NCBI RefSeq assembly: GCF_016865425.1
Contig: NZ_AP023355.1
Location: forward strand, 5,764,198 to 5,828,197
DNA length: 64,000 nt
Reading direction: 5' to 3'
DNA from: Actinocatenispora thailandica
GTDB lineage: Bacteria > Actinomycetota > Actinomycetes > Mycobacteriales > Micromonosporaceae
A program made the position numbers and the translations under genes. Below are positions 1 to 8,736 of the stretch, piece after piece; position 1 is the stretch's first letter, and each line of letters begins with the position of its first letter. The notes under the pieces are model-generated. The model saw nothing but the letters and a program-made list of their open reading frames with translations. It was not told the origin of the DNA and made no database searches.

Positions 1-874
1 ACCAGACGGCGCCGTCGTGCGCCGGGGACACGCCGCGGGCGGACAGCGGGAACTGGTCGACCGTGGCACCGGACGGGTCGGTGAAGTCGAGCTGGTTGCC
101 GGTCTTCGCGTCGAACACCACCAGCTGGCCGTGGTCGTTGCCGAACACCTTGCCGCCCGCGTAGTCGAGGTCGGAGAGTTCGGTACCGCCGAAGCCGGCC
201 GGGGTCAGCTCGGTCACCGCACCGGAGTCGACGTCGATGCGCAGCAGCCGCGCCTTCGGCGTCGCCAGCCCGACGAACAGCGCCCGGTCGTCCGGGTCGT
301 ACGCGGTGGACCGGGCGTACTGCTGCACGTCGTCCAGCGAGCCGTAGTCGGTGACCTGGCCGTCGGCAGGGTCGTAGCGGAACGCGTGCGCGTGCGGGTA
401 CGTGCCGCCGTACACGCTGCCGTCGTCGCCGGCGGACAGGCCGTACAGGAACTGCTCGCCGCCGATCGGCTGGCCGAGGTCGGTCACCGTGCCGTCGGCG
501 GGCGTGTAGCGGTAGAGGTGCGCGTTGGAGTAGCTGCCGACGTACACGCTGCCGTCGGAGGCGACGGTGATCGCCCACGCGCCGGCCGCGCCGGGCAGCG
601 GTACCGCCCGCTTGAGCGTCCGGCTGTGCACGTCGACGACGTTGAGTTCGGCGTTCTCGCCGGCCGGTACCGCGTAGAGGACGTCGGAGCCGTCCGGATC
701 GTGGCCGACCGCGCCCTGCATCACGGTCAGCGAGGTGAGCGGGGTACCGAGGTCCCGTACCGGATCGGCGCCGCCGGCGTGCGCGGTGCCGGCGAGGGCG
801 AGCGGGGCGAGGAGCGCGAGTACGAGGGGGACGAGGCGGAGTCTTCGCACGGTACCGGTGTCGTGTCGTCGCAC
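1..874 (-). CDS. Secreted beta-propeller protein (SMP-30/PQQ-like repeats), 3' end beyond window
   Basis: The reading frame runs off position 1, so about 291 residues are visible. The GTG at 874 is chosen because AGAAGG lies 7-10 nt upstream; an in-frame GTG at 850 is the alternative. An arginine-rich start followed by a leucine/alanine core ending in GTAHA (about residue 33) looks like a signal peptide, so the protein should be exported. The body repeats blades of the kind 'GSVYVGSYSNAHLYRY' and 'YDPADGQVTDYG', as in SMP-30/YVTN/PQQ-like propellers. It resembles the two larger propellers at 9154-13214 and lies 116 bp downstream of the Gfo/Idh gene, probably as the last gene of the transporter operon. 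Substrate or partner is unknown; a ligand-binding or lactonase-like role is only inference. Confidence 0.8.
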   Translation of the reverse strand, partial: MRRHDTGTVRRLRLVPLVLALLAPLALAGTAHAGGADPVRDLGTPLTSLTVMQGAVGHDPDGSDVLYAVPAGENAELNVVDVHSRTLKRAVPLPGAAGAWAITVASDGSVYVGSYSNAHLYRYTPADGTVTDLGQPIGGEQFLYGLSAGDDGSVYGGTYPHAHAFRYDPADGQVTDYGSLDDVQQYARSTAYDPDDRALFVGLATPKARLLRIDVDSGAVTELTPAGFGGTELSDLDYAGGKVFGNDHGQLVVFDAKTGNQLDFTDPSGATVDQFPLSARGVSPAHDGAVW

Positions 875-950
875 GGTGATCCCTTCTCGGAAGCGGAGCT
901 CCGCGCGGCGGCGGAGCCTGGATCAGGGCTGTGCTCGATCCGGCGCCGCA

Positions 951-990
951 CCCGATCGAGCGCCGTGCCCGATCGAGCGCCGTGCCCGAT
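951..990. repeat. Short tandem repeat, 17 bp unit x 2.3
   Basis: Two exact 17-base copies (CCCGATCGAGCGCCGTG) at 951-967 and 968-984 and a partial third lie directly between the stop of the Gfo/Idh gene and the start region of the propeller gene. Confidence 0.8.
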
Positions 991-1848
991 CTAGGGTTGT
1001 GCCAGCTGTTGCGCCACGGCGGCGAGGAACCGCACCGGCCGCGGCAGGTCGTCGAGCGGTAGCGGCGGGGTGCCGGTCCGCACCATCTCGAAGAACGCGT
1101 CCAGCCCCGGATGCAGGTAGTCCGGGCTCAGCTCCAGTGCGGTACCGACGACCTCCGCATGGCCGGTCACCTGCACGTGGAACGGCACCGGCGGGTCGGT
1201 CGGCGCAACGAACTGGACGGTCACCGCGGTTCCGCCGACGACCGCGGTGGCGACCACGATCCCGTCGCCGGTCTGCACCCGTACCGGCCCGACCGGCCCC
1301 GGCGCGAGCAACAGTGCCAGCTCGACCGGGTGGGTGCCGTAGAAGTGGATCCCGGCGTACCGGCTGGCCGGATCGGCCGGCCCGGTGGCCACCACGGCGC
1401 GCGGCCGGACGCGCCGCACCGTGGCGAGCGCCGGATGCCAGCGCAGCGCCGAGTACGAGGTGAGCGGCGCGCCGTGCCGCCGGGCCGCGGCGACCATCGC
1501 CTCGGCGTCGGCGGGATCGGCGGCGAACGGCTTGTCCACCAGTGTCGGCAGCCCGGCGGTCAGGAACGGCAGCGCCTGCCCGGTGTGCCGGCGGGCGTCC
1601 CGGTCGGCGACGACCACCGCATCGACCAGCCCGAGCAGCTCCTCCGGCGCTCCGACCACCCGGTCGATGCCGAGATCGCGTACCCGCTCGTCCGGCGTGG
1701 CCGGCGCGACCGCCACCACCCGGGCCGGGCCGGCGCGGTGCTCGGCGTTGCAGTACCGGACGACGTGGTCGACGTGCGAGCTCTCGGTGCCGACGATGCC
1801 GACCCGCACCTCGTCGCTGCGCCGGCCACTCCGCGCGGCGCCGCTCAC
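991..1848 (-). CDS. Gfo/Idh/MocA family oxidoreductase
   Basis: About 285 aa, somewhat short for the family (usually 330-390). An N-terminal Rossmann strand carries GIVGTESSH near residue 18 in place of the usual GxGxxG. The family EKP-type motif appears as DKPFA near residue 100, and a GIHFYGTHPVEL stretch supplies the histidines typical of the C-terminal half. The family uses NAD(P) to oxidise or reduce sugars, inositols and related alcohols. The start is the GTG whose last two bases begin the stop codon of the upstream permease (GTGA overlap); a GTG at 1809 is an alternative. It is co-transcribed with the ABC transporter, which suggests that it acts on the imported substrate. Confidence 0.85.
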   Translation of the reverse strand: MSGAARSGRRSDEVRVGIVGTESSHVDHVVRYCNAEHRAGPARVVAVAPATPDERVRDLGIDRVVGAPEELLGLVDAVVVADRDARRHTGQALPFLTAGLPTLVDKPFAADPADAEAMVAAARRHGAPLTSYSALRWHPALATVRRVRPRAVVATGPADPASRYAGIHFYGTHPVELALLLAPGPVGPVRVQTGDGIVVATAVVGGTAVTVQFVAPTDPPVPFHVQVTGHAEVVGTALELSPDYLHPGLDAFFEMVRTGTPPLPLDDLPRPVRFLAAVAQQLAQP

Positions 1849-2687
1849 TTCAGCCCGCTCATCGTCACGCCGCGGACGAAGTACCGCTGCAACAGCACGT
1901 AGACGAGCAGGATCGGCAGGAACGTCAGTACCGCGCCGGCCATCGTCACGGTCAACGACGAGTCCTGCGCCTGCAGACTGTTGAGCCCGACGGTGAGCAC
2001 GTAGTGGTCCGGCGAGCGGGTGGCGACCAGCGGCCAGAGGAAGTCGTTCCAGTGCCACAGGAACACGAACACGCCGAGGGTGGCGAGGATCGGCTTGGTC
2101 TGCGGCAGCACGATCTGCCAGAACAGCCGGATCTCGCCGGCGCCGTCGATCCGGGCCGCCTCGATCAGCTCGTCCGGGATGCCCATGATGAACTGCCGCA
2201 TCAGGAACAGCGCCTGGGTGTTGGCCAGTGTCGGCACGATCAGGCCCCACAGCGTGTCCAGCCCGTCCATCTTCGAGATCAGGATGAACTGCGGGATCAG
2301 CGTCAGGTGGTAGGGCACCATCAGGGTGGCCAGCAGCGTCCAGAACATCGCGTTGCGGCCGAAGAACCGTTTCTTGGCGAACGCGTACGCGGCGAACGAC
2401 GCGAACACGAGCACCAGCACGACGCTGATCACCGAGTACGCCGCGGTGTTCAGCATCCAGCGCACCACCTGCGCGTGCGCCAGCACGTCGGCGTACGCGC
2501 CGAAGTTGACGTGGAACGGCAGCAGCGCGTCCGGCAGCGACAGCGACCGCCCCTTGCGCAGCGACAGCACGATCATCACGTAGAACGGGATGATCGTGGC
2601 CACCGCGACGATCGCCAGCGGCAGGTGCGCCCACAGCCGCCGCCGGTTGCGTCGCGACTTCCGGGCGACTCTATCCACAGTGGACAC
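1845..2687 (-). CDS. Carbohydrate ABC transporter permease, MalG type
   Basis: 280 aa inner-membrane permease with about six hydrophobic segments. The EAA loop is visible as EAARIDGAG followed by IVLPQTKP, the site that contacts the ATPase. The C-terminus (FVRGVTMSGLK) is typical of MalG/CUT1-type subunits. The GTG start at 2687 has GGGAGGA about 9 nt upstream and lies next to the stop of the partner permease; the 3' end overlaps the Gfo/Idh start. No ATPase gene is nearby, as is usual for actinobacterial CUT1 transporters that share an MsiK-like ATPase encoded elsewhere. Confidence 0.93.
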   Translation of the reverse strand: MSTVDRVARKSRRNRRRLWAHLPLAIVAVATIIPFYVMIVLSLRKGRSLSLPDALLPFHVNFGAYADVLAHAQVVRWMLNTAAYSVISVVLVLVFASFAAYAFAKKRFFGRNAMFWTLLATLMVPYHLTLIPQFILISKMDGLDTLWGLIVPTLANTQALFLMRQFIMGIPDELIEAARIDGAGEIRLFWQIVLPQTKPILATLGVFVFLWHWNDFLWPLVATRSPDHYVLTVGLNSLQAQDSSLTVTMAGAVLTFLPILLVYVLLQRYFVRGVTMSGLK

Positions 2688-2690
2688 TAT

Positions 2691-3617
2691 TCAGTCCTCC
2701 CGGAACAGGCGCCGCTGCACCAGCGACACGATCAGGGTGATGGCGAACAGCACCACACCGGCGGCGCTGGCGTAACCGAAGTCGAAGTAGTGGAAGCCCT
2801 GGTCGTAGACGAAGAACACCAGCGAGTAGCTGGACCGCACCGGGCCGCCGCCGGTCATCACGTAGATCACGTCGAAGACCTGGAAGGACTGCACGATCTC
2901 CAGGATCACCACGAAGAACATCGCCGGCTTGAGCTGCGGCAGGGTGATGTGCCAGAACCGTTGCCAGGCCGAGGCACCGTCCAGCATCGCCGCCTCGGAG
3001 TACTCCTGCGGGATCGCGAGCAGCCCGGCGAGCAGGATGAGCATGTCGTAGCCGAAGCGGGTCCACACGCTGAGCAGGGACAGCGACGGCAGCACCGCCG
3101 CGCCGGACGACAGCCACGGCACCGGCCCGATGCCGAGCAGGCCGAACAGCCCGTTCAGCGGGCCGTGCTCGGCGTACAGCCACTGCCAGATCACGCCGCT
3201 GGTGACCAGGCTGGTGATCACCGGCAGGAAGTACAGCGCGCGGTAGACCCGGATGCCGCGGATCGAGCGGGCCGACAGCTGCGCCATCGCCAGCGCCACG
3301 ACCAGCGTCAGCGGCACCGCGATCACCGTGTACACCGCGGTCACCCGCAGCGCGTTCCAGAACAGGTCGTCGGTGAACAGCCGCTGGAAGTTGTCCAGCC
3401 CGCGCCACTCGAGGATCCCGGTGATCTGGTACTTCGCCAGGCTCAGCGCCATCCCGGCGAGCGTCGGCAGGATCCGGAAGACCAGGAACAGCAGCAGGTA
3501 CGGTGCGACGAACAGCAGCGCCATCCCGCTGCCCGAACGCCGCATCCGGCTCCAGCGGGACGGGCGCGCCGGTCGGCCGGCAGCCGGCTCGGTCCGCGGC
3601 GCGGTCTGGGTCGTCAT
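2691..3617 (-). CDS. Carbohydrate ABC transporter permease, MalF type
   Basis: 308 aa with an arginine-rich cytoplasmic N-terminus (residues 1-30), then about six membrane segments. The EAA loop reads EAAMLDGAS followed by ITLPQLKP. It forms the pore together with the MalG-type protein encoded immediately downstream (3 bp between stop and start) and would receive solute from the lipoprotein encoded at 3727-4995. ATG at 3617. Confidence 0.93.
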   Translation of the reverse strand: MTTQTAPRTEPAAGRPARPSRWSRMRRSGSGMALLFVAPYLLLFLVFRILPTLAGMALSLAKYQITGILEWRGLDNFQRLFTDDLFWNALRVTAVYTVIAVPLTLVVALAMAQLSARSIRGIRVYRALYFLPVITSLVTSGVIWQWLYAEHGPLNGLFGLLGIGPVPWLSSGAAVLPSLSLLSVWTRFGYDMLILLAGLLAIPQEYSEAAMLDGASAWQRFWHITLPQLKPAMFFVVILEIVQSFQVFDVIYVMTGGGPVRSSYSLVFFVYDQGFHYFDFGYASAAGVVLFAITLIVSLVQRRLFRED

Positions 3618-3686
3618 GTGCCGCTCCTGTTCTCCGGGGCCGCCACGGAAAGGATCGACGCCGTCCGGTGGGAACCCCTTGCCGAT

Positions 3687-3718
3687 GCCGCCGCCCGGAC
3701 CGTGATCCGGGCGGCGGC
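3687..3718 (-). terminator. Intra-operon GC hairpin after the binding-protein gene
   Basis: A perfect 13-bp stem (GCCGCCGCCCGGA, loop CCGTGA, TCCGGGCGGCGGC) lies 8 bp past the stop of the solute-binding protein and 70 bp before the next permease. Such a hairpin usually stabilises or partly terminates the message so that the binding protein is made in excess over the permeases. Confidence 0.65.
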
Positions 3719-3726
3719 GTGCCGGG

Positions 3727-4995
3727 TCAGCCCCGGGCGAGTTGCTTGTTGGCGTCCTTCTCGGCGTCCGCGAGCGCCTGCTTGACGCTGACCTTGCCGA
3801 GCAGCGCCGCCTGCAGGTGCGGCTTGATGACGTCCATCAGCTGCCGCGGTGCGGCGGCGTTGGTGACGCCGGTCTTCATGTCACCGAGGTACTTCTCGCT
3901 CTCGCCCACCAGCGGCTGGTCGGCCAGCAGGCTGCCCTGCGAGGTGCGCGTGGACGAGTAGCCGTGGTCCAGGTCGAACTGCTTGAGCTGGCTCGGCGAG
4001 CTGATCCACTGCACCCACGCCTTCGCGGCGGCGGCGTTCTTCGACCCGGACAGCACGCTCAGCCCGCCGACCGTGCCGTACGAGACCGACTTGGACTCCT
4101 GCAACGGCGCGGCGACCTGCCAGTCGCTCGCCTGGTACCCGGGGCAGATGGTCACCTCGGCGGTGGCGCTGGCGAACCCGAACGCCGCTTTGCCGGTGCA
4201 CAGCACGCTCTGGTCCGGTTTGGGGGTGACGGTCAGGCTGTCCTTCGGGACGTAACCCCGGTCCACCAGCGTCTTGACGAACGTCAGCGCCTTGACCCCG
4301 GCCGGCGAGTTGAACGCGGCCTTCTTCCCGTCCGGCGACAGCACGGTGCCGCCGGCCTGCCACAGCAGCGGGTAGAAGGTCTGGTTCAGGGTGGCGTCCG
4401 GCGAGGCCACGTAGTCGGTGAGGTACAGGCCCTTCTTCTTCAGCTTGGCGCCGTCGGCCAGCGCCTCGTCCCAGGTCGCCGGCGGCGCGTCGATACCGGC
4501 CTTGGCCAGCACCTTCTTGTTCGCCACGGTGGCCGTCACCGACATCAGCATCGGCACGCCGTACAGCTTGTCCTGGTAGGTCATCGCGGCCAGGGCGTTC
4601 TGCCGGAAGTCGCCCTTGTCCTTGGCCACCACGTCGGACACGTCGGCCAGCGCCCCGGTGTTGGCGTACTGCGGGATCTGGTCCGGGATCAGGTACACCA
4701 CGTCGGGGCCCTTGCCGCCGGCGATGGCGGTGGTCAGCTGCTCGTCCCGGTTCGCCCACGGCTGGACGACGACCTTGACGTTCACCTTGGAGTACTTCTT
4801 CTCGAAGGCCGCGATCCTGGACTTCCACCAGGTGTTCTCGATCTTCTCGTTGATCGGGTAGATCCACATGGTGACCGTGCCGGACACCTTGCTGGGATCG
4901 GACGGCACCTTCGCGTCCGAGCCCGAGCTGCATGCGCTGGCGGTCACCGCCAGTACGCCCGCGACCAGCGCCGCGGCCATTGCCCGTACTCGCAT
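3727..4995 (-). CDS. ABC transporter solute-binding lipoprotein (sugar type)
   Basis: 422 aa. The N-terminus MRVRAMAAALVAGVLAV is a lipoprotein signal, with ASAC as lipobox at about residue 22-25, so the mature protein would be anchored outside the membrane. The body has cluster-B/MalE-type binding protein features (VTMWIYPINEKIENTWW, GKGPDVVYLIPDQ, AKAWVQWISSPSQLKQFD). ATG at 4995 is chosen with GGGAG 8 nt upstream; a GTG three codons earlier is possible. First gene of the leftward transporter operon; a hairpin follows the stop. The ligand cannot be told from sequence. Confidence 0.93.
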   Translation of the reverse strand: MRVRAMAAALVAGVLAVTASACSSGSDAKVPSDPSKVSGTVTMWIYPINEKIENTWWKSRIAAFEKKYSKVNVKVVVQPWANRDEQLTTAIAGGKGPDVVYLIPDQIPQYANTGALADVSDVVAKDKGDFRQNALAAMTYQDKLYGVPMLMSVTATVANKKVLAKAGIDAPPATWDEALADGAKLKKKGLYLTDYVASPDATLNQTFYPLLWQAGGTVLSPDGKKAAFNSPAGVKALTFVKTLVDRGYVPKDSLTVTPKPDQSVLCTGKAAFGFASATAEVTICPGYQASDWQVAAPLQESKSVSYGTVGGLSVLSGSKNAAAAKAWVQWISSPSQLKQFDLDHGYSSTRTSQGSLLADQPLVGESEKYLGDMKTGVTNAAAPRQLMDVIKPHLQAALLGKVSVKQALADAEKDANKQLARG

Positions 4996-5143
4996 TGCCT
5001 GCACTCCCTGTCCGTGACTCGCTTGGATGGCCGCGTCGAAGCAGGTACCGAGGTTGCCGGCGACCGGCGCGGCCGGCAGCACCGGGGCGAGGCCCCACAG
5101 CCGAAGACCCGCGGACCTGAGAGGCGGTGAGTCCTCAAACCAA

Positions 5144-5160
5144 TTACGGTCGTGCCTGAA
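5144..5160. promoter_or_regulatory. Putative operator A (TTACGGTCGTGCCTGAA)
   Basis: Imperfect palindrome of the form TTnnGG...CCnnAA, preceded by CCAA. The block CCAATTAnGGTC recurs at 13253-13264 and TTACGGTCG recurs exactly at 13352-13360. It lies between the transporter operon and the 5358 operon, so one regulator could control both. The binding protein is unknown; the regulator at 7450 is a candidate. Confidence 0.5.
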
Positions 5161-5233
5161 GTCACGATGAACATAGCTAGGCTCGGATGTGCGGTCAATA
5201 CCTGCGGCAACAGTGACCGTGGAGCGGGAACCG

Positions 5234-5262
5234 TTGACGCGCCGTCGAGCAGCGGATACTTT
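5234..5262 (+). promoter_or_regulatory. Promoter of the 5358 operon (TTGACG-N17-TACTTT)
   Basis: A near-consensus housekeeping promoter: -35 TTGACG at 5234-5239, a 17-bp spacer and -10 TACTTT at 5257-5262. Transcription would begin near 5269, leaving a leader of about 90 nt with a GGAGGAG ribosome site before ATG 5358. Confidence 0.6.
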
Positions 5263-5357
5263 CGGCGCAGCCCTTATTCTGGAGGAGCGGGCGCCCGGTG
5301 GCACCGACGCCGGACCCACCCCGGCCCCTCCCCCAGCCCGCAGTGGAGGAGATACCG

Positions 5358-6377
5358 ATGACGGCGCTGCGCACGCTGATCGCCCGCCGGGTCCACGAGC
5401 CGGACGACCGGCTCATCGAGCAGCTCGGCCACACCGACGGCGACCTGGTCGTGCTCGGCGCCGCCGGCAAGATGGGCGTGAGCCTGGCCCGGATGGCCGC
5501 GGAGGCGTTCGCCCGGCTCCCCGGCGGCCGCCGGGTGCACGCCGTGTCCCGGTTCTCCGACCCGCAGGCCCGCACCGAACTCGACGAGGCCGGCGTGCAC
5601 ACCGTCGCCGCCGACCTGACCGACGAGGCGGCGCTCGCCAACCTGCCGGACGCGCCGAACGTGGTGTACATGGTGGGGCGCAAGTTCGGCACCGCCGCCG
5701 ACGCGGCGACCACCTGGGCGCTCAACACCTACCTGCCGGGCCGGGTGGCGCAGCGCTACGCCGGCACCAACTTCGTCGCGTTCTCCAGCGGCAACGTCTA
5801 CCCGCTGGTGCCGCCGCACTCCGGGGGCGCCGACGAGACCGTCGCGCCGGACCCGGTCGGCGAGTACGCGCAGTCCTGCCTCGGGCGGGAGCGGGTGCTG
5901 ACCCACCAGGCGGCGGCGACCGGCAGCCGGCTCGGGATCATCCGGCTCAACTACGCCATCGACTGCCGGTACGGGGTGCTCACCGACATCGCCCGCGCGG
6001 TGCGCGCCGGCGAACCGGTCGAACTGGGCAACGCCGCGGTCAACGTGGTCTGGCAGGGCGACGCCAACCGGTACGTGCTGAGCACGCTCGCGCACCTCGG
6101 CAGCAGCCCGCTGGTGCTCAACGTGACGGGCCCGGAGACGGCCTCGGTGCGCTGGCTCGGCACCGAACTCGGCCGCCGGCTCGACCGCGAGCCGGTGTTC
6201 AGCGGCGCCGAGGCCGACACCGCGCTGCTGTCCAACGCGGCCCGCTGCTTCGGCCTGTTCGGTTACCCGTCGGTCAGCCTGGCCGAGATGCTCGACTGGA
6301 CCGCGGCGTGGCTGCTGGAGGGCGGCCCGCTGCTGGACAAGCCCACCCACTTCACCGAGCGCGCGGGCAAGTTCTGA
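5358..6377 (+). CDS. NAD-dependent epimerase/dehydratase-like protein, atypical SDR
   Basis: 339 aa. An extended-SDR Rossmann fold is shown by DLVVLGAAGKMG at about residues 28-39 and by FSSGNVYPL near 150. The catalytic Tyr-x-x-x-Lys pair is not intact: the expected place reads GEYAQSC, with Cys instead of Lys, so it may bind NAD(P) and a sugar nucleotide or keto-acid without normal dehydrogenase chemistry. ATG 5358 is preferred to an in-frame ATG at 5298 because GGAGGAG precedes it. Its stop overlaps the next start (TGATG), so the two are translationally coupled. Probably handles the substrate of the cluster; the reaction is unknown. Confidence 0.83.
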   Translation: MTALRTLIARRVHEPDDRLIEQLGHTDGDLVVLGAAGKMGVSLARMAAEAFARLPGGRRVHAVSRFSDPQARTELDEAGVHTVAADLTDEAALANLPDAPNVVYMVGRKFGTAADAATTWALNTYLPGRVAQRYAGTNFVAFSSGNVYPLVPPHSGGADETVAPDPVGEYAQSCLGRERVLTHQAAATGSRLGIIRLNYAIDCRYGVLTDIARAVRAGEPVELGNAAVNVVWQGDANRYVLSTLAHLGSSPLVLNVTGPETASVRWLGTELGRRLDREPVFSGAEADTALLSNAARCFGLFGYPSVSLAEMLDWTAAWLLEGGPLLDKPTHFTERAGKF

Positions 6378-7453
6378 TGTACGACGAGGAGAAGCGCAGC
6401 CGGCTGCGCGACGGCATGGTCATCCCGGCGCACCCGCTGGCGCTCACCGCGGACCTGCGGCTGGACGAACCCCGGCAACGCGGCCTGACCCGGTACTACC
6501 TGAGTGCCGGCGCCGGTGGGGTCGCGGTCGGCGTGCACACCACCCAGTTCGAGATCCACCACAACGGGCTGTACGAGCCGGTGCTGCGGCTGGCCGCCGA
6601 GGAGGCGGCGGCGGTGGCCCCGGATCCGGCCGGCGGCAGCCGGGCGCTGCTCGTCGCCGGGGTGCTCGGCCCGACCGAGCGCGCGGTCGCCGAGGCGCGG
6701 CTCGCCGCCGATCTCGGCTACGACCTGGCGCTGGTGGCGATGAACGGCTGGGGCGACGCGCCCGAGGCGGAGATCCTCGCCGGCGTCGCCGCGGTCACCG
6801 AGATCCTGCCGGTGTTCGGCTTCTACCTGCAGCCGACGATCGGCCACCGCAGCTTCGGCTACGAGTTCTGGCGCCGCTACGCGGGGCTGCCCGGGGTCGA
6901 GGCGATCAAGATCGCACCGTTCGACCGGTACGCCACGATCGAGGTGATCCGCGCCGTGGTGGACGCCGGCAGCGCCGACCGGATCGCGCTGTACACCGGG
7001 AACGACGACAACATCGTCGCCGACCTGCTCACCCCGTACCGGTTCGGCGGCAGCACGGTGCACATCGTCGGCGGGCTGCTCGGCCAGTGGGCGGTGTGGA
7101 CGCCGGCCGCGGTGGCGCTGCACGCCCAGGTGCGCGCGATCGTGCGGGCCGGCGCGCCGGTACCGCTGGACCTGCTGGCCCGCGCCGCCCAGCTCACCGA
7201 CGCGAACTCCGCGGTGTTCGACGCCGCGCACGGCTTCGCCGGCAGCATCGCCGGGGTCAACGAGGTACTCGCCCGGGAGGGGCTGCTCGCCGGCAACTGG
7301 TGCCTGGCCGACGCCGAACGGCTGTCCCCCGGCCAGGCCGACCAGATCGGCCGGGTACTCACCGCCTACCCGGACCTGACCGGCGGCGACGTCCCGGCGG
7401 CGCTGACCACCGGGACGGCCGGGCCGGTGAGGGACGGTACGACCATCCGATGA
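6377..7453 (+). CDS. Dihydrodipicolinate synthase-family (NAL superfamily) aldolase/lyase
   Basis: 358 aa TIM-barrel protein. RDGMVIPAHPLALTADLRL at the N-terminus matches the DHDPS-family opening. The Schiff-base lysine is probably the K of EAIKIAPFDRY (about residue 178), and an aromatic residue at VFGFYLQP fills the usual tyrosine region. Family members cleave or condense 2-keto acids, usually with pyruvate. Its start overlaps the previous stop and its own stop overlaps the regulator start (ATGA). The family does not fix the substrate, and a biosynthetic DapA role is unlikely in this setting. A second, divergent family member lies at 16376-17347. Confidence 0.87.
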   Translation: MYDEEKRSRLRDGMVIPAHPLALTADLRLDEPRQRGLTRYYLSAGAGGVAVGVHTTQFEIHHNGLYEPVLRLAAEEAAAVAPDPAGGSRALLVAGVLGPTERAVAEARLAADLGYDLALVAMNGWGDAPEAEILAGVAAVTEILPVFGFYLQPTIGHRSFGYEFWRRYAGLPGVEAIKIAPFDRYATIEVIRAVVDAGSADRIALYTGNDDNIVADLLTPYRFGGSTVHIVGGLLGQWAVWTPAAVALHAQVRAIVRAGAPVPLDLLARAAQLTDANSAVFDAAHGFAGSIAGVNEVLAREGLLAGNWCLADAERLSPGQADQIGRVLTAYPDLTGGDVPAALTTGTAGPVRDGTTIR

Positions 7454-8736
7454 CATGGCACGATGCGGGTGTGATGACCAACCCCCGGTATCAGGCGGAG
7501 GTCCGGGCCACGGTCGGGGTGGTCGGGCCGCCTGACCTGGTGCCGCTGGTCCAGCAGGTGGCCGCCCGGGACTTCCCGCAGCTGGAGCTGCGGCCGCTGC
7601 CGTACCAGAACGAGTCGCAGGCGGCGGACATCGTCGCCGACCGCCCGCCGGAGGTCGACTCCTGGCTGTTCACCGGCGCCATCCCGTACACGCTGGCGCA
7701 GCAGGCCGGCGTGCTGGACCGGCCGGCCACCTACATCACCTACAGCGGCGCCACCCTGTACCGGGTGCTCGTCGAGCTGCTGTCCAGCGGGCGCGCCGTC
7801 GACACCATCAGCATCGACACCCTGGACCGCGACCAGGTGGTGGAGGCGTTCCGGGACGCCGCGCTGCCGGTCGAGGGGGTCCGGGTGATGGAGTACCGGC
7901 CGGGGCGGGACGCGGCCCAGTTCGCCGACTTCCACCGGGCTGCTGCCCGTGGCGCCGCGAGCAGCGTGGCGATCACCTGCGTTCGCTCGGTGTACGAGCA
8001 GATCCGCGGCGACATCGAGACGGTACGGCTGGCCCCGGCGATCGTGTCGGTCCGGTCCGCGCTGCAGACGATCATGCTGGCCTCGGCCGGGCGGGTGCAC
8101 GCCGACGCGCAGGTGGTGCTCGGCTTCATCGACCTGTCCGAACCCGACCAGGAACTCGCCGACGACATCACCGCGCTGGCCGGCAGCCTGTTCACCCTGC
8201 AGGAGGGGCGGTACCTGCTGGTCACCACCCGCGGCGTGCTGGAGGGCGCGACCGGCGGCTTCCAGCGGCTGCCGCTGCTCGCCGCGCTGAGCCAGCGACA
8301 CATGTGGGCGCACGTCGGTTGCGGGGTCGGCCGGTCCGCCGCCGAGGCGGAGGCGCTGGCCCGCCGGGCGCTGGCCCGCTGCCGGGCCGCCGGCCCGTTC
8401 GCCGCCGTGGTGTCGCTGGGCAACGGCGGCGACATCATGCTCGGCGGTGTCGACCCGGCCGAGGCGGGCCTGGACGAGCCGGTACCGGTCGGGGTCGCCG
8501 CGCGCCGTTCCGGCCTCTCGAAGGCGAACCTGGACCGGCTCAAGGCCATGCTGTACGAGCGGGGCGCCGACGGGGTCACCGCGTCCGACGTGGCCGAGGC
8601 GCTGGACATCGAGCCGCGCTCGGCCCGCCGGACGTTGAAGCGGCTGGAGCGGGCCGGGGTGGCGCAGCCGATCGGGCGGGTGATGGCCGGGACGACCGGG
8701 CGACCGCCGACCATCTACCGGGTCCGCCTCGGGTGA
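7450..8736 (+). CDS. Putative transcriptional regulator: sensor region, GGDEF-like domain, C-terminal winged HTH
   Basis: 428 aa. Residues 1-110 (VGVVGPPDLVPLV..., YSGATLYRVLVEL) resemble a periplasmic-binding-like sensor. Residues 255-320, with AHVGCGVGRSAAEAEALA, look like the nucleotide-cyclase-fold (GGDEF/GTP cyclohydrolase III-like) region of some sensor regulators, without a GGDEF motif. The last 60 residues (GVTASDVAEALDIEPRSARR then LKRLERAGVAQ) form a winged helix-turn-helix. ATG 7450 overlaps the aldolase stop by 4 bp; ATG 7474 is an alternative start. Encoded in the same operon as the epimerase and aldolase, it may sense the pathway substrate. I do not recognise a characterised homologue. 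Confidence 0.72.
   Translation: MTWHDAGVMTNPRYQAEVRATVGVVGPPDLVPLVQQVAARDFPQLELRPLPYQNESQAADIVADRPPEVDSWLFTGAIPYTLAQQAGVLDRPATYITYSGATLYRVLVELLSSGRAVDTISIDTLDRDQVVEAFRDAALPVEGVRVMEYRPGRDAAQFADFHRAAARGAASSVAITCVRSVYEQIRGDIETVRLAPAIVSVRSALQTIMLASAGRVHADAQVVLGFIDLSEPDQELADDITALAGSLFTLQEGRYLLVTTRGVLEGATGGFQRLPLLAALSQRHMWAHVGCGVGRSAAEAEALARRALARCRAAGPFAAVVSLGNGGDIMLGGVDPAEAGLDEPVPVGVAARRSGLSKANLDRLKAMLYERGADGVTASDVAEALDIEPRSARRTLKRLERAGVAQPIGRVMAGTTGRPPTIYRVRLG

Larger units (their letters stand above)
4996..5357. other. Divergent regulatory region between binding-protein and epimerase-like genes
   Basis: This 362-bp gap separates divergent transcription units. It holds the palindromic site at 5144-5160 and a good plus-strand promoter at 5234-5262. 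No coding signal is seen in it. Confidence 0.7.
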
